Positions 6,901 to 16,592 of a stretch of DNA of 64,000 bases are shown here, piece after piece. The translations under genes and the position numbers were made by a program. How positions within the stretch are numbered: position 1 is the stretch's first letter; every line of letters starts with the position of its first letter. The DNA lies in NCBI GenBank assembly GCA_963169915.1, contig CAUJEM010000110.1:1-64000 (forward strand), in the 5' to 3' direction. The DNA comes from Myxococcota bacterium. GTDB lineage: Bacteria > Myxococcota_A > Polyangia > Polyangiales > Polyangiaceae. The notes under the pieces are model-generated. The model saw only the letters and a program-made list of their open reading frames with translations. It was not told the origin of the DNA and made no database searches.

Positions 6901-8315
6901 TGGCGACGCCCATCCCGAGCAATCAAGCGCGCTTCAGCGCCGAGGAGCTGCGCATGGCGCTGGGGACGCCGGTGCCGGAGCTGGCGGTGTGCGGCGTCTC
7001 CACCGACTCACGGAGCGTCCGTGCGGGGCAGCTCTTCGTCGCCCTTCGCGGCGAGCGCTTCGATGGTCACGAGCACGCCGCGCAGGCCGTGGCGAAGGGC
7101 GCCGTCGCCGTGGTCGCGGAGGCGGCGCTGCCGACGCTCGGCGTGCCCGTCCTCCGCGTCCCCGACACGCTCTCGGCGCTGGGCTCCCTGGCCCTGGCGC
7201 ATCGTCGGCGCTGGGGAGGCCGGGTCGTCGCCATCGGTGGCTCCGCGGGCAAGACCACGACCACGCGGACCTGCGCTGCGCTGGCGGAGCTGGTGGCGCC
7301 TGGGGCGGTGGGCTGGCAGCCGGGGAACCTCAACAACCGCGTCGGGGTCCCTAGCGTGCTGCTGGCGCTCGAGCCCGAGGCGCGGCTCGCCATCGTGGAG
7401 GTCGGGACCAACCAGCGCGGTGAGATCGCGGAGCTCATGCGGATCTGTGAGGCGGACGCCGCGCTGCTCACCCTCGTGGAGCTGGAGCACACCGAGGGGC
7501 TCGCAGATCTCGACGGCGTCGAGGCGGAGGAGGGAGAGCTCCTCCGCGCGCTGCCTCGGCGGGCGCTCGCGCTCGCCAACGCGGACGACGAGCGAGCCGC
7601 TCGCCAGCTACGGCGCTCGGCCGCGTCGCGGCGCGTGAGCTACGGTCACACCGCGAGCGCGGACTACCGCATCGTCTCGAGAGCCGTGCTCGGGGCGCAG
7701 GGCGCCGAGCTCTGCGTGCGACGCAGCGCGGGGGAGCTGCGGCTACGGACGCCGCTGCTCGGGCGCGCTGGCGCGCTGGCCACCACCGCGGCGCTGGCGC
7801 TGGTGGAGGCCCTCGGCGCGGCGTCGCTGCCCGAGCCGAGCCTCCAGGAGCGGCTCGACCAGGCCGCGCTGAACGAGCCGGGCCGCCTCAGCCCCCACCC
7901 GCTCCCGGGAGGCGGGCTGCTGCTCGACGACAGCTACAACTCCAACCCCGCCAGCGCCCTCGCCTCGGTCGAGGCCGCCGCGGAGCTCGCGCGCGCTCGC
8001 GGCTCGCGCCTCGTGCTCGTGCTCGGAGAGATGCGTGAGCTCGGACGGCTCGCGGAGCCCGAGCACCGCCGGGTCGGCGAGCTCGTCGCGGAGAGCGGCG
8101 CGCAGGTGCTCATCGGGGTGGGAGGCCACGCGCGCGCCTTCGTCGACGCCGCGGAGCGCGCGGGGCTCGCCGCGCACTTCAGCGAGCTCGCCGCCGAGGC
8201 CGCGCCCAGTGTACAGCAGGCGTTGCGTCCTGGAGACGTCGTGCTGGTGAAGGCCTCGCGCGGGGTGAAGACGGATCAGATCGTCCAACGACTGCTCGAC
8301 GGGACCACGGCATGA
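6900..8315 (+). CDS. murF: MurF, UDP-MurNAc-tripeptide:D-Ala-D-Ala ligase
   Basis: A 471-residue Mur ligase that adds D-Ala-D-Ala to UDP-MurNAc-tripeptide. Domains in order: an N-terminal domain with VSTDSRSVRAGQLFVAL, a central ATPase domain with P-loop GGSAGKTTT (residues 113-121), NLNNRVGVP, and a C-terminal domain beginning near LLDDSYNSNPAS, all MurF hallmarks. ATG at 6900 shares its A with the murE TGA; GTG at 6897 is an alternative one codon earlier. It overlaps mraY by ATGA. The D-Ala-D-Ala ligase that supplies its substrate is not in this window. Confidence 0.95.
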   Translation: MATPIPSNQARFSAEELRMALGTPVPELAVCGVSTDSRSVRAGQLFVALRGERFDGHEHAAQAVAKGAVAVVAEAALPTLGVPVLRVPDTLSALGSLALAHRRRWGGRVVAIGGSAGKTTTTRTCAALAELVAPGAVGWQPGNLNNRVGVPSVLLALEPEARLAIVEVGTNQRGEIAELMRICEADAALLTLVELEHTEGLADLDGVEAEEGELLRALPRRALALANADDERAARQLRRSAASRRVSYGHTASADYRIVSRAVLGAQGAELCVRRSAGELRLRTPLLGRAGALATTAALALVEALGAASLPEPSLQERLDQAALNEPGRLSPHPLPGGGLLLDDSYNSNPASALASVEAAAELARARGSRLVLVLGEMRELGRLAEPEHRRVGELVAESGAQVLIGVGGHARAFVDAAERAGLAAHFSELAAEAAPSVQQALRPGDVVLVKASRGVKTDQIVQRLLDGTTA

Positions 8316-9439
8316 TCTACGAGCTGCTCTACCCCCTGAGCTTGAAGTACGGCTGGCTCCGCTGGCTCAACGTCCTGCGCTACGTCCCCTTCCGCGCCAT
8401 CATGGCGACCATCACGGCCATGCTGATGTGCTTCTTGATGGCGCCGTGGTTCATCGAGACGCTCAAGAGCAAGCAGATCGGCCAAGTCATCCGGAGGGAC
8501 GGCCCCGACAGCCACCTCAGCAAGGCCGGGACCCCGACCATGGGGGGCTCGCTCATCCTCTTGGCGGTGCTGGTGCCGACCGTGCTCTGGGCGGAGTACA
8601 AGAACGCCTTCGTCAGCGCGGCGGCCTTCGTGACCGTCGGCTACGGAGCCATCGGCTACCTCGACGATCGCCTGAAGATCGAGGGGAAGAACACCCGGGG
8701 CTTGCCGGGGCGCTACAAGATGCTGGGGCAGCTCTCCATCGGCGGCGCCGCCATCGGCTACCTGTTCCTCGGCTCCCAGATGCCTCCGCAGTGGCACGCC
8801 ATCAAGGCGCGTCTCGCGGTGCCCTTCGTGGCCTTCGACAAGCTCCCCATCGAGCTGCCGCTCTGGCTGTACATGCTCTTCGCCCTGCTCACCGTGGTGG
8901 CCATGAGCAACGCCGTCAACCTCACCGATGGTCTCGACGGGCTGGCGATCGGGCCGGTCATGATCAACGCCGGCGTCTACACCATCTGGGCGTACATCGG
9001 CGGCCTCGTGCTCTTCGGGCGCTCCGTCAGCGAGTACCTGAACATCGCCGGCATCCAGGAGATGAGCGAGATGGCGGTCTTCGGAGCTGCCATCGTCGGC
9101 GCTGGGGTGGGATTTCTTTGGTACAACACCTACCCGGCGCAGGTCTTCATGGGGGACGTGGGCGCCCTCGCGCTCGGCGGCGGCCTCGGGATGATGGCCG
9201 TGACCACCAAGACGGAGCTGCTCAGCATCCTCATCGGCGGGCTGTTCTTCGTGGAGACCGTCAGCGTCATGATCCAGGTCACCTGGTTCAAGCTGTTCAA
9301 GCGCCGGATCTTCTTGATGGCGCCGATCCACCACCACTTCGAGAAGAAGGGCTGGCCCGAGCCCAAGATCATCGTTCGCTTCTGGATCATCTCCATCCTG
9401 CTCGGGCTGGTCGGCCTGGCTTCGCTCAAGGTGCGGTGA
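8312..9439 (+). CDS. mraY: MraY, phospho-MurNAc-pentapeptide transferase
   Basis: An integral membrane enzyme that joins phospho-MurNAc-pentapeptide to undecaprenyl phosphate, making lipid I. At 375 residues with about ten hydrophobic segments it matches the family. Diagnostic motifs are GYLDDRLKI (Mg-binding Asp pair), NLTDGLDGLAIG, and the cytoplasmic histidine motif APIHHHFEKKGW. It overlaps murF by 4 nt and ends one base before murD. Confidence 0.97.
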   Translation: MIYELLYPLSLKYGWLRWLNVLRYVPFRAIMATITAMLMCFLMAPWFIETLKSKQIGQVIRRDGPDSHLSKAGTPTMGGSLILLAVLVPTVLWAEYKNAFVSAAAFVTVGYGAIGYLDDRLKIEGKNTRGLPGRYKMLGQLSIGGAAIGYLFLGSQMPPQWHAIKARLAVPFVAFDKLPIELPLWLYMLFALLTVVAMSNAVNLTDGLDGLAIGPVMINAGVYTIWAYIGGLVLFGRSVSEYLNIAGIQEMSEMAVFGAAIVGAGVGFLWYNTYPAQVFMGDVGALALGGGLGMMAVTTKTELLSILIGGLFFVETVSVMIQVTWFKLFKRRIFLMAPIHHHFEKKGWPEPKIIVRFWIISILLGLVGLASLKVR

Positions 9440-9440
9440 G

Positions 9441-10787
9441 ATGCAGCTCGAAGGTCGGCGCGTCACGGTGGTGGGTCTTGGTCGCAGCGGCGTGGCCGCG
9501 GCGCGGCTCTGCCGTGACCGGGGCGCCCAGGTCACGCTCACGGACGAGGTGGAGCAGGCGGTGACCCGCGACGCGGCGCTGCGCCTCGCGCTCCCAGCGC
9601 AGCTCGGCCCTGGGGCGCTGGCGCTGGCGCTCCGGGACGCCGAGCTCGTCGTCGTCTCTCCAGGAGTCCCCCCGCACCCAGCGCTCGTGGCGGCGCAGGC
9701 CGCCGGCGCCGAGGTCATCGGCGAGCTGGAGCTCGCGAGCCGGTTTCTGTCGGCGCCGATGCTTCTGGTGGGGGGAACGAACGGCAAGAGCACGGTCACC
9801 ACGCTGTGCGGGGCCATCCTCGCGGCCACGGGCGCCAAGGTGTTCACCGGCGGGAACCTCGGGACTCCCCTGTGCGAGGCCATCGGCGGCGATCACGAGC
9901 TGCTCGTGGTGGAGGCCTCCAGCTTTCAGCTCGAGCGGATCGTGACGCTGCGGCCGAGGGTCAGCGTCCTGCTCAACATCACCGAAGACCACCTCGACCG
10001 GTACTCGAGCTTTCAGGCCTACGCGGACGCCAAGGGCAACGCCTTCGTCAACCAGCGGAGCTCCGACGTGGCGGTCATCCCCGAGGCGGAGCCGGAGTGC
10101 CGGCGCCAGGCGGAGCGCGGCGGCGCGCGCGTCCTCGCCTTCGGCGCGGAGCCGGGGGCCGACTATTTCGCGGCAGGGCGCCGTGTCGAGGAGCGCGGCT
10201 CGGGGGAGCGCTTCGAGCTGGCGGAGACGCGCCTCTACGGCGCGCACAACGTGATGAACGCGGCGGCCGCCATCGCCGCCACACGCGCGCTGGGCGCCAC
10301 GGAGGCGGCCGTGCGCCAAGGGCTCGCGGCCTTTCAGCCCTTACCACACCGGATGGCCTTGGCGGGGGTCGTGGGGGGCGTCCCGTACTACGACGACTCC
10401 AAGGGCACCAACGTGGGGGCGGCCGTCACCGCGCTGTCCGGCGTGCAAGAAGAGCGCGCCGTGCTGATCGCGGGGGGGCGTGACAAGCTCGGAGACTACG
10501 CGCCGCTCGTCGCGGCGCTCCGCGGCAAGGGACGCGCCGTCGTCCTGATCGGAGAGGCGGCCGCCCGTCTCGAGGCGGCGATCGCCGGGGCCGTCCCGTG
10601 CTACCGCGCGCAGAGCCTGGAGGAGGCCGTCGAGAGGGCACGCGACCTGGCGCGACGCACGGACTGCGTGCTGCTCAGCCCCGCGTGCTCCAGCTTCGAC
10701 ATGTTCCAGAGCTACGCCGAGCGGGGAGACCGCTTTCGAGCGGCGGTGCAGCGCCTGGCCGAGCAGCAGGAGGACGTGAGCCGATGA
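9441..10787 (+). CDS. murD: MurD, UDP-MurNAc-L-Ala:D-Glu ligase
   Basis: A 448-residue cytoplasmic Mur ligase adding D-glutamate. It has an N-terminal Rossmann-type domain (VVGLGRSGVAAARLC), the P-loop GGTNGKSTVTTL, EASSFQLE, NITEDHLDRY and the C-terminal PHRMALAGVVGGVPYYDDSKGTN run, of which HRM and DDSKGTN are characteristic of MurD. The gap to mraY is a single base, and the ATGA overlap with ftsW couples the two. Length is as usual for the family. Confidence 0.96.
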   Translation: MQLEGRRVTVVGLGRSGVAAARLCRDRGAQVTLTDEVEQAVTRDAALRLALPAQLGPGALALALRDAELVVVSPGVPPHPALVAAQAAGAEVIGELELASRFLSAPMLLVGGTNGKSTVTTLCGAILAATGAKVFTGGNLGTPLCEAIGGDHELLVVEASSFQLERIVTLRPRVSVLLNITEDHLDRYSSFQAYADAKGNAFVNQRSSDVAVIPEAEPECRRQAERGGARVLAFGAEPGADYFAAGRRVEERGSGERFELAETRLYGAHNVMNAAAAIAATRALGATEAAVRQGLAAFQPLPHRMALAGVVGGVPYYDDSKGTNVGAAVTALSGVQEERAVLIAGGRDKLGDYAPLVAALRGKGRAVVLIGEAAARLEAAIAGAVPCYRAQSLEEAVERARDLARRTDCVLLSPACSSFDMFQSYAERGDRFRAAVQRLAEQQEDVSR

Positions 10788-12028
10788 GCGAAGCCAAAGT
10801 CACGCAGGTCAGGCCCCGGGTGCGCCTCGGCGACGTGGACGTGGTGCTGGCGGCCACCGTCATCGCCTTGGTGGGCTTCGGCGTGGTGATGGTCTACAGC
10901 GCCAGCGTCATCGAGGCGACGGTCGTCTACCGCGACGCGCAGTACTTCTTGAAGAAGCAGGGGGTCTTCGCGCTCGTGGCGCTCACCGTGATGTTCTTGG
11001 GCTCGCGCTTCGACTACCAGCGGCTCAGGAAGCTCACCTACCCGCTGCTGCTGGTGGTGGCGACGCTCATGAGCATGACGGCCCTCGGGCTCGGTCACTC
11101 CGGCGGCGGTGCGGCGCGCTGGTTGCGCGTGGGGCCGGTGAACGTGCAGCCCTCGGAGCTCGCCAAGCTGGCGCTGGTCCTGTGGCTCGCCTACTCCCTC
11201 GACAAGAAGCGCGAGCTCGTAAAATCCTTCAAGATTGGCTTCGTCCCTCACGTGCTCATGGCGGCGCTGCTCATGGGCCTGTGCTTGAAGCAGCCGGATT
11301 TCGGCGGCGCGGTCGTGCTGCTGTTCTTGACCTTCTCCATGTTGTTCGTGGCCGGCGCGCGCGTCGGCTACATCCTGGGCGCCACGCTGCTGGGGGTCGC
11401 GCTCGCGGCGCCCTTCGTCCGCTTCAGCGCCTACCGCTGGGAGCGCATCCTGGCGTGGCTCGACATGGCGCAGCACCGGGGGGATCTGGCGTATCAGCCG
11501 TTCCAGGCCGTGATGAGCTTCGGCTCGGGGGAGACGACGGGGCTCGGGATCGGGCAGGGACTGCAGGTGCTGTACCTGCCGGAGGCGCACACGGACTTCA
11601 TCTCCGCCATCATCGGCGAAGAGCTGGGCTTCCTTGGGATCTTGGCGCTCTGCCTGGTGTACGTGGTGCTCGTCGCGCGCGGGATCCGCACCGCCCTGGC
11701 GGCGCCCGACGACTATGGCATGTACATCGCGTTTGGGGTCAGCGTGCTGTTCGGGGTGCAAGCGCTCATCAACCTGAGCGTCGCCATGAGCATCTTGCCG
11801 ACGAAGGGCCTGACCCTGCCGTTCATCAGCTACGGCGGCTCCTCGCTGCTGGTGAACGCCGCGGCCATGGGCGTCCTGCTCAACGTGTCACGGCCTCGCG
11901 CCGTCGTCGGGAACGTCCGAGTGCGCGAGGAAGAGCCGCTGCCCGACATGAGCGTGGCGTTGATGGAGGGCGTGGCGCCGGAGGAGGCCGCGCCCGTCAC
12001 CGCCGTCGCCGCGGAGGTGCGCGCGTGA
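10784..12028 (+). CDS. ftsW: FtsW, SEDS-family septal peptidoglycan glycosyltransferase
   Basis: A polytopic membrane protein of 414 residues with about ten hydrophobic helices. FtsW polymerises lipid II into glycan strands with its partner FtsI. Seen motifs include GHSGGGAARWLRVGPVNVQPSELAKL, KQPDFGGAVVLL, YLPEAHTDFISAIIGEELGF and PFISYGGSSLLVNAAAMGVLLN, all standard SEDS/FtsW landmarks. The start ATG at 10784 overlaps the murD stop. The cytoplasmic tail of about 40 residues is acidic and poorly conserved. Its position next to murG is classical for FtsW rather than RodA. Confidence 0.95.
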   Translation: MSEAKVTQVRPRVRLGDVDVVLAATVIALVGFGVVMVYSASVIEATVVYRDAQYFLKKQGVFALVALTVMFLGSRFDYQRLRKLTYPLLLVVATLMSMTALGLGHSGGGAARWLRVGPVNVQPSELAKLALVLWLAYSLDKKRELVKSFKIGFVPHVLMAALLMGLCLKQPDFGGAVVLLFLTFSMLFVAGARVGYILGATLLGVALAAPFVRFSAYRWERILAWLDMAQHRGDLAYQPFQAVMSFGSGETTGLGIGQGLQVLYLPEAHTDFISAIIGEELGFLGILALCLVYVVLVARGIRTALAAPDDYGMYIAFGVSVLFGVQALINLSVAMSILPTKGLTLPFISYGGSSLLVNAAAMGVLLNVSRPRAVVGNVRVREEEPLPDMSVALMEGVAPEEAAPVTAVAAEVRA

Positions 12029-13152
12029 ACCCCGTCATCCTGCTGGCCGGCGGAGGGACGGGCGGTCACGTCTTCCCGCTCATCGCCGTGGCGGAGGCGC
12101 TGCGGGTCGTGGCGCCGGAGCTCAGCCCGGTCTTCGTGGGCACGGCGCGGGGCATGGAGACCCGGGTCGTGCCTCGGCACGGCTACGAGCTCGAGCTGAT
12201 GGAGGTGTTGCCGCTGCGGGGCGGCGGTGTGGCAGGGGCGCTCCGGGGTGGAGCGCGCGCCCTCGGGGCGGTGGCCGAGGCGCGTCAGCTCCTCGGGCGC
12301 CGCGCGCCGCGGGCCGTGCTCTCCATCGGGGGCTATGCCGCTGGCCCCATCACCTTGGCGGCGAGGCTCGCGGGCATCCCCATCGGCCTGCTCGAGCCGA
12401 ACGCGGTGATGGGCCTCGCCAACCGCTTGCTGGCGCCCCTGGTGGCGCGGGCGTACCTCGCCTTCCCGGAGCCGGAGCGACATTTCCGTGCATCGGTCGT
12501 GCGCCGTCATGGGGTCCCGCTCCGCTCCGGCTTTCAGGCGCGCCCGCTTCCGGCGCTAGAGCCCTCCGCGCCGCGGCGCGTGCTCGTGCTGGGCGGGAGC
12601 CAGGGCGCCAAGGCGCTCAACGAGCTCGTCCCGAGGGCCTTGGCGGCCAGCGGGCTCGCCGTGACGGTGACCCACCAGTGTGGGGCGGATCACCAGCGCG
12701 CCGTGGAGGGGTACTACCGTGAGCTCGGGCTCGAGCGCCACGCGCGCGTCGTGCCGTTCATCGAGGACATGGTGGGAGCGCTCGACGGAGCCGAGCTCGT
12801 CGTGGGGCGCGCCGGCGCGAGCGCGGTGAGTGAGCTCTGCGCGGTCGGACGAGGCAGCTTGCTCGTCCCCTACCCCTTCGCCGCGGGCGACCACCAGGCG
12901 CACAACGCGCGCTCCCTCGAGCGTCGCGGCGCGGCGGTCTGCGTAGAGAGCGCCGAGGCCAGCGTCGAGCGCCTGACGACGACGCTGCAGGAGCTGCTCG
13001 GGGACGTCGAGCGGCTCAGGGCGATGGCGGACGCGGCGCGTGGGCTGGGCCGGCCGGACGCCGCCGCCCGCGTGGCGGCGGATCTCTTGCAGCTCGCTGG
13101 CTTGAGCCCGGTCGAGGCGCCTGCTCCACGGCTCGCTGCGGAGGTCGGCTGA
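12025..13152 (+). CDS. murG: MurG, lipid II synthase (GlcNAc transferase)
   Basis: A 375-residue GT28 glycosyltransferase that adds GlcNAc to lipid I on the inner membrane face. N-terminal [21 protein letters not shown] carries the glycine-rich loops; [13 protein letters not shown] and [13 protein letters not shown] follow; the C-terminal nucleotide-sugar domain shows [19 protein letters not shown] and [24 protein letters not shown]. The start is GTG at 12025, overlapping the ftsW TGA; the TGA overlaps the murC ATG. Nothing unusual was seen. Confidence 0.96.
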   Translation: MNPVILLAGGGTGGHVFPLIAVAEALRVVAPELSPVFVGTARGMETRVVPRHGYELELMEVLPLRGGGVAGALRGGARALGAVAEARQLLGRRAPRAVLSIGGYAAGPITLAARLAGIPIGLLEPNAVMGLANRLLAPLVARAYLAFPEPERHFRASVVRRHGVPLRSGFQARPLPALEPSAPRRVLVLGGSQGAKALNELVPRALAASGLAVTVTHQCGADHQRAVEGYYRELGLERHARVVPFIEDMVGALDGAELVVGRAGASAVSELCAVGRGSLLVPYPFAAGDHQAHNARSLERRGAAVCVESAEASVERLTTTLQELLGDVERLRAMADAARGLGRPDAAARVAADLLQLAGLSPVEAPAPRLAAEVG

Positions 13153-14546
13153 TGTTCCGTGGACGCGTGCGGCTGGTGCACTTCATCGGGGTCGGCGGGA
13201 TCGGCATGAGCGGGCTCGCCGAGATCCTTCGTACCTTGGAGTTCGACGTCTCGGGCTCGGACCTGCGGGAGAGCGAGACGACGCGCCGACTGACCCGGCT
13301 AGGGGTCCGGGTGGACTTCGGCCATGTCGGCGCCAACGTCCGGGGGGCGGACGTGGTGGTGCGCTCGAGCGCCATCGACGACGCGAATCCGGAGGTCGTG
13401 GAGGCCAGGGCGCTGGGGATCCCCGTGATCAGCCGCGCGGAGATGCTGGCGGAGCTCATGCGGGTCAAGTACGGCGTCGCCATCGCCGGCTCCCATGGCA
13501 AGACCACGACCACCTCGCTGGTCGCGACCGTGCTCCGCGAGGCCGGCTTCGACCCCACCGTCGTGGTGGGGGGGAGGATGGCGGCGCTCGGGAGCAACGC
13601 GAGGCTCGGCGCCGGTGATCTGCTGGTCGCGGAGGCCGACGAGAGTGATGGCTCCTTCTTGCGGCTCTCACCGACGGTGGCGGTCATCACCAACGTCGAC
13701 CCTGAGCACCTCGATCACTACGGGACCTACGACGCGCTGAAGCAAGCCTTCCTGGAGTTCGCCAACGGCGTCCCCTTCTACGGGCTGGCGGTGATGTGCC
13801 TCGACCACCCCGCCGTCCAAGATCTGCTCCCGCGCGTGACCCACCGGCACGTGACCTATGGGCTGTCACCGCAGGCGGACTATTTCGCCAAGAACATCCA
13901 GCACCAAGGGGTCATCACGACGTTCCAGGCCTTCCACCGGAGTCGACCCTTGGGCCAGTTCGTGCTGAAGATGCCCGGGCAGCACAACGTGCTCAACACC
14001 CTGGCCGCCATCGCCGTGGCCGACGAGCTGGAGGTGCCGCTCGACGTGATCAAGGAGAGCGTCGCCCACTTCAGCGGCGTGGCGCGGCGCTTCACCATCG
14101 TCGCCACGCCGCGGAACATCGCGCTGGTGGACGACTATGGGCACCATCCGGCGGAGGTGGTGGCGACGCTGACCGCCGCGCGGCGCGCCTTCGAGGGACG
14201 GGTGATCGTGGCCTTTCAACCCCACCGCTACACCCGCACCCAGCTCCTGTTCGACGAGTTCAAGCGCTCCTTCAATCAGGCGGACGTGCTGCTGCTCGCG
14301 GACGTGTACGCGGCGGGGGAGAAGCCCATCCCAGGCGCGGACTCCGAGCGCCTCACCGCGGCGATCCGCGAGCATGGGCACCACGAGGTCCACTACGTCC
14401 CGGAGCGCGGACAGCTGGCGCGGCGCCTCGCGGAGGTGGCGCGCCCCGGGGACGTCGTCATCGCCCTGGGCGCGGGGGACATCAACAAGGTGTTGTCCGA
14501 GGTCCAGGCCCTCATCGAGCGCCGCGACATGGAGGAGCCAGCATGA
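13152..14546 (+). CDS. murC: MurC, UDP-MurNAc:L-alanine ligase
   Basis: A 464-residue Mur ligase that adds the first L-Ala to UDP-MurNAc. N-terminal [18 protein letters not shown] is the UDP-binding loop, the P-loop GSHGKTTTT begins at residue 113, [10 protein letters not shown] and [10 protein letters not shown] follow, and the C-terminal domain contains [11 protein letters not shown] and [10 protein letters not shown], which are characteristic of MurC. Start ATG overlaps the murG stop by one base; the TGA overlaps the ftsQ ATG. MurB, which makes UDP-MurNAc, usually follows murC in related clusters but is missing here. Confidence 0.97.
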   Translation: MFRGRVRLVHFIGVGGIGMSGLAEILRTLEFDVSGSDLRESETTRRLTRLGVRVDFGHVGANVRGADVVVRSSAIDDANPEVVEARALGIPVISRAEMLAELMRVKYGVAIAGSHGKTTTTSLVATVLREAGFDPTVVVGGRMAALGSNARLGAGDLLVAEADESDGSFLRLSPTVAVITNVDPEHLDHYGTYDALKQAFLEFANGVPFYGLAVMCLDHPAVQDLLPRVTHRHVTYGLSPQADYFAKNIQHQGVITTFQAFHRSRPLGQFVLKMPGQHNVLNTLAAIAVADELEVPLDVIKESVAHFSGVARRFTIVATPRNIALVDDYGHHPAEVVATLTAARRAFEGRVIVAFQPHRYTRTQLLFDEFKRSFNQADVLLLADVYAAGEKPIPGADSERLTAAIREHGHHEVHYVPERGQLARRLAEVARPGDVVIALGAGDINKVLSEVQALIERRDMEEPA

Positions 14547-15394
14547 GAAACCAACGACGCGCCGGGCAGCGCCCACTGCAGGCACCGGAAGAGGGGGGCG
14601 TGGAGGCGTCGGCGCAAGCGTCGCGCTGGCGGCGCTTCGCGCGCGCCCTCTGGTCGTCCCTCAAGCTCGTGGCGGGCATCGTCATCGTGCTGGGCTCGGC
14701 GCTGGCGGTGGCCTGGGGAGCCCACCGGTATGCGACCACCACGCCGCGGTTCGCGCTGCGTGAGCTGGCTTTGACCGGGAACTCGCGGACGAGCGAGGCC
14801 CGCGTGCGAGAGCTCGGCCAGCTGTCGCTCGGGGAGAACCTGTTCCGTGTGGACTTGGCGGCCGTCGAGCAGCGGCTGCTCACGGACCCTTGGATCGAGC
14901 AGGTGAAGGTGGAGCGACGCCTGCCCGGCGCGCTGGCGGTGGCGCTCACGGAGCGTCAGGCGGTCGCGCTCGCGGTCGTGGGGGACCGCGCCTATCTCCT
15001 GACCGCGGAGGGGGAGCCCTTCAAGCAGCTGGGCGTGGGAGATCCCTTCGACCTTCCGACCGTGACCGGGATCTCGACGGAGAACCTCGCGCGAGACCGC
15101 GCGCGCGAGCTCGAGCGCGTGCGGCTCGGCTTGGAGGTGCTGCGCCAGTACGGCCGGGTGCCGGTCAGCCAGGTCCACCCTGCGCAGGAGGTGCAGCTCG
15201 TGGACGACGGCAGCGTGCGGCTGGTGGTCGGGCGAGCAGGGACCACCCTGGCGCTGGGGCACGGGCCGTGGCGCAAGAAGCTGCTCATGGCGGCGAAGGT
15301 GCTCGGCACCGTCCAGCGCCGGGGGCGCGAGGCGGGGATCGTGTTCTTGGACAACGAGGCCCACCCCGAGCGGGTCGTGGTGAGGATGCGCTGA
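14543..15394 (+). CDS. ftsQ: FtsQ/DivIB cell division protein
   Basis: A 283-residue bitopic protein: a basic cytoplasmic head of about 35 residues, one membrane helix (about residues 38-58), and a periplasmic POTRA domain beginning [22 protein letters not shown], then [32 protein letters not shown], the usual FtsQ-type POTRA pattern. FtsQ links the divisome to FtsL and FtsB and controls FtsWI. ATG at 14543 overlaps the murC stop; the gene ends 3 nt before the FtsZ-like gene. Confidence 0.92.
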   Translation: MRNQRRAGQRPLQAPEEGGVEASAQASRWRRFARALWSSLKLVAGIVIVLGSALAVAWGAHRYATTTPRFALRELALTGNSRTSEARVRELGQLSLGENLFRVDLAAVEQRLLTDPWIEQVKVERRLPGALAVALTERQAVALAVVGDRAYLLTAEGEPFKQLGVGDPFDLPTVTGISTENLARDRARELERVRLGLEVLRQYGRVPVSQVHPAQEVQLVDDGSVRLVVGRAGTTLALGHGPWRKKLLMAAKVLGTVQRRGREAGIVFLDNEAHPERVVVRMR

Positions 15395-15397
15395 GCG

Positions 15398-16459
15398 ATG
15401 CCGCACGACTTCTTCGTCCAGTTCGCCGACGACGTGCTCCCGGAGGTCCCGCGCCTGCTGGTGGTGGGGCTGGGCAGCCTCGGCATCACGATGCTCGATG
15501 AGATCGTAGAGGCGCTGGGCGCGCGGGTCGAGAGCGTCGCGGTGGGGTGCGATGGGCCGCGCCTGCGCGAGACGAAGGCGAGCGAGCGGATCGTGGTGCC
15601 GCGCCGGGGGGGGCTCGAGCTCTCGGGGCTCCAGGGCTGGATGGCGGGCGCCGACGTCGCGCTGGTGTGCGGCGGCCTGACCGAGCGGCTGGGTCCGGAG
15701 CCCACCGCGGTGACGGCCGCGGCGCTGGGTCGGCTCGCGCGGCGAGCGGGAGCGCTGGCCGTGGCGCTCGAGGTCTCGCCCTTGGCGCTCGAGGGGGAGC
15801 GGCAGCGCGCCTGGGGAGAAGAGCAGCGCGCGACGCTCGAGAGCGCCTTCGATGCCGTCTTCGTCTTTCCGGGGGAGCTGGCGAACGTCGAGTCGGAGCT
15901 GCCCGTGGCCGACGCGCTCGCGGCCGGTCCGCGGGCGGCGGGTCGTGCCGGGGTGGCGCTGCTCGAGCTCGGCGGCGACGACGCCCTCGTGAACGTGGAG
16001 CTCTCGGATCTCCACGCCGTGCTCCGGGGTGGGGGGCGGGCCTTGCTGACGACGGGGGAGGGCCAGGGCCGCGAGGCGGCGCTGACCGCGATGCGCGCCG
16101 CTCAGGGAGCGCTCGCTCCCCAGGGTCCCACGCTCGGGGACGTCCAGGGGCTCTTGGTGCAGGTGGCGAGCAGTAGTGCGCTGAAGCTCCGGGAGCTGCA
16201 AGCGGCGCTCGAGTGGCTCAAGGCCGGGCTCCACCCGGAGGTCCACTTGAAGCTCGGGGTGAGCCTCCGCCCGGAGCTGGACGACCGCGTGCGGGTGACC
16301 CTGGTCGGCGCCGAGGGCACAGGGCAGTCGCGGGGGCCCGTACCGCGGGTGCGCCAGCTCGAGCTCGGCTGGGACGCGCCGCCGCCCGCGGAGCCCCTTG
16401 CGCTGCCGCTCGCCTCCGTGGCCTTCGACGCCTTGCTCGGCCGCGCCGCCAACGGCTGA
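15398..16459 (+). CDS. Degenerate FtsZ-like (pseudo-tubulin) protein between ftsQ and ftsA
   Basis: A 353-residue protein of no recognised named family that aligns by eye with FtsZ (18014-19300) along almost its whole length. Pairs (this protein / FtsZ): FFVQFADDV / [24 protein letters not shown] / [24 protein letters not shown] / [22 protein letters not shown] / [33 protein letters not shown] / [32 protein letters not shown] / [27 protein letters not shown] / [15 protein letters not shown]. The tubulin signature GGGTGTG is replaced by TERLGPE (residues 95-101), the T3 loop is shortened, and the T7 motif NVDFAD reads NVELSD (199-204). It is probably unable to hydrolyse GTP normally. It could modulate FtsZ polymers; that role is inferred. 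It sits 3 nt after ftsQ. Confidence 0.75.
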   Translation: MPHDFFVQFADDVLPEVPRLLVVGLGSLGITMLDEIVEALGARVESVAVGCDGPRLRETKASERIVVPRRGGLELSGLQGWMAGADVALVCGGLTERLGPEPTAVTAAALGRLARRAGALAVALEVSPLALEGERQRAWGEEQRATLESAFDAVFVFPGELANVESELPVADALAAGPRAAGRAGVALLELGGDDALVNVELSDLHAVLRGGGRALLTTGEGQGREAALTAMRAAQGALAPQGPTLGDVQGLLVQVASSSALKLRELQAALEWLKAGLHPEVHLKLGVSLRPELDDRVRVTLVGAEGTGQSRGPVPRVRQLELGWDAPPPAEPLALPLASVAFDALLGRAANG

Positions 16460-16501
16460 GGGCGCCGTCCGGCGTCCACGCGGCGAGGGCGCGAAAACTT
16501 G

Positions 16502-16561
16502 GCCCCCCAGGGGGGGCTCCGGCAGTGTCCGGCCCGGATCGCCCCGGCGCTAAGGCGGGGC
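16502..16561 (+). other. Two GC stem-loops in the ftsA leader
   Basis: In the 133-nt gap before ftsA, GCCCCCC (16502-16508) pairs with GGGGGGC (16511-16517), and GCCCCG (16541-16546) pairs with CGGGGC (16556-16561) around a 9-nt loop. Neither is followed by a T-run. They could attenuate readthrough from the upstream genes or be chance in GC-rich DNA. Confidence 0.25.
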
Positions 16562-16592
16562 ACGCGTCGGAGCGCTCTACCTTCGGAAAGTC

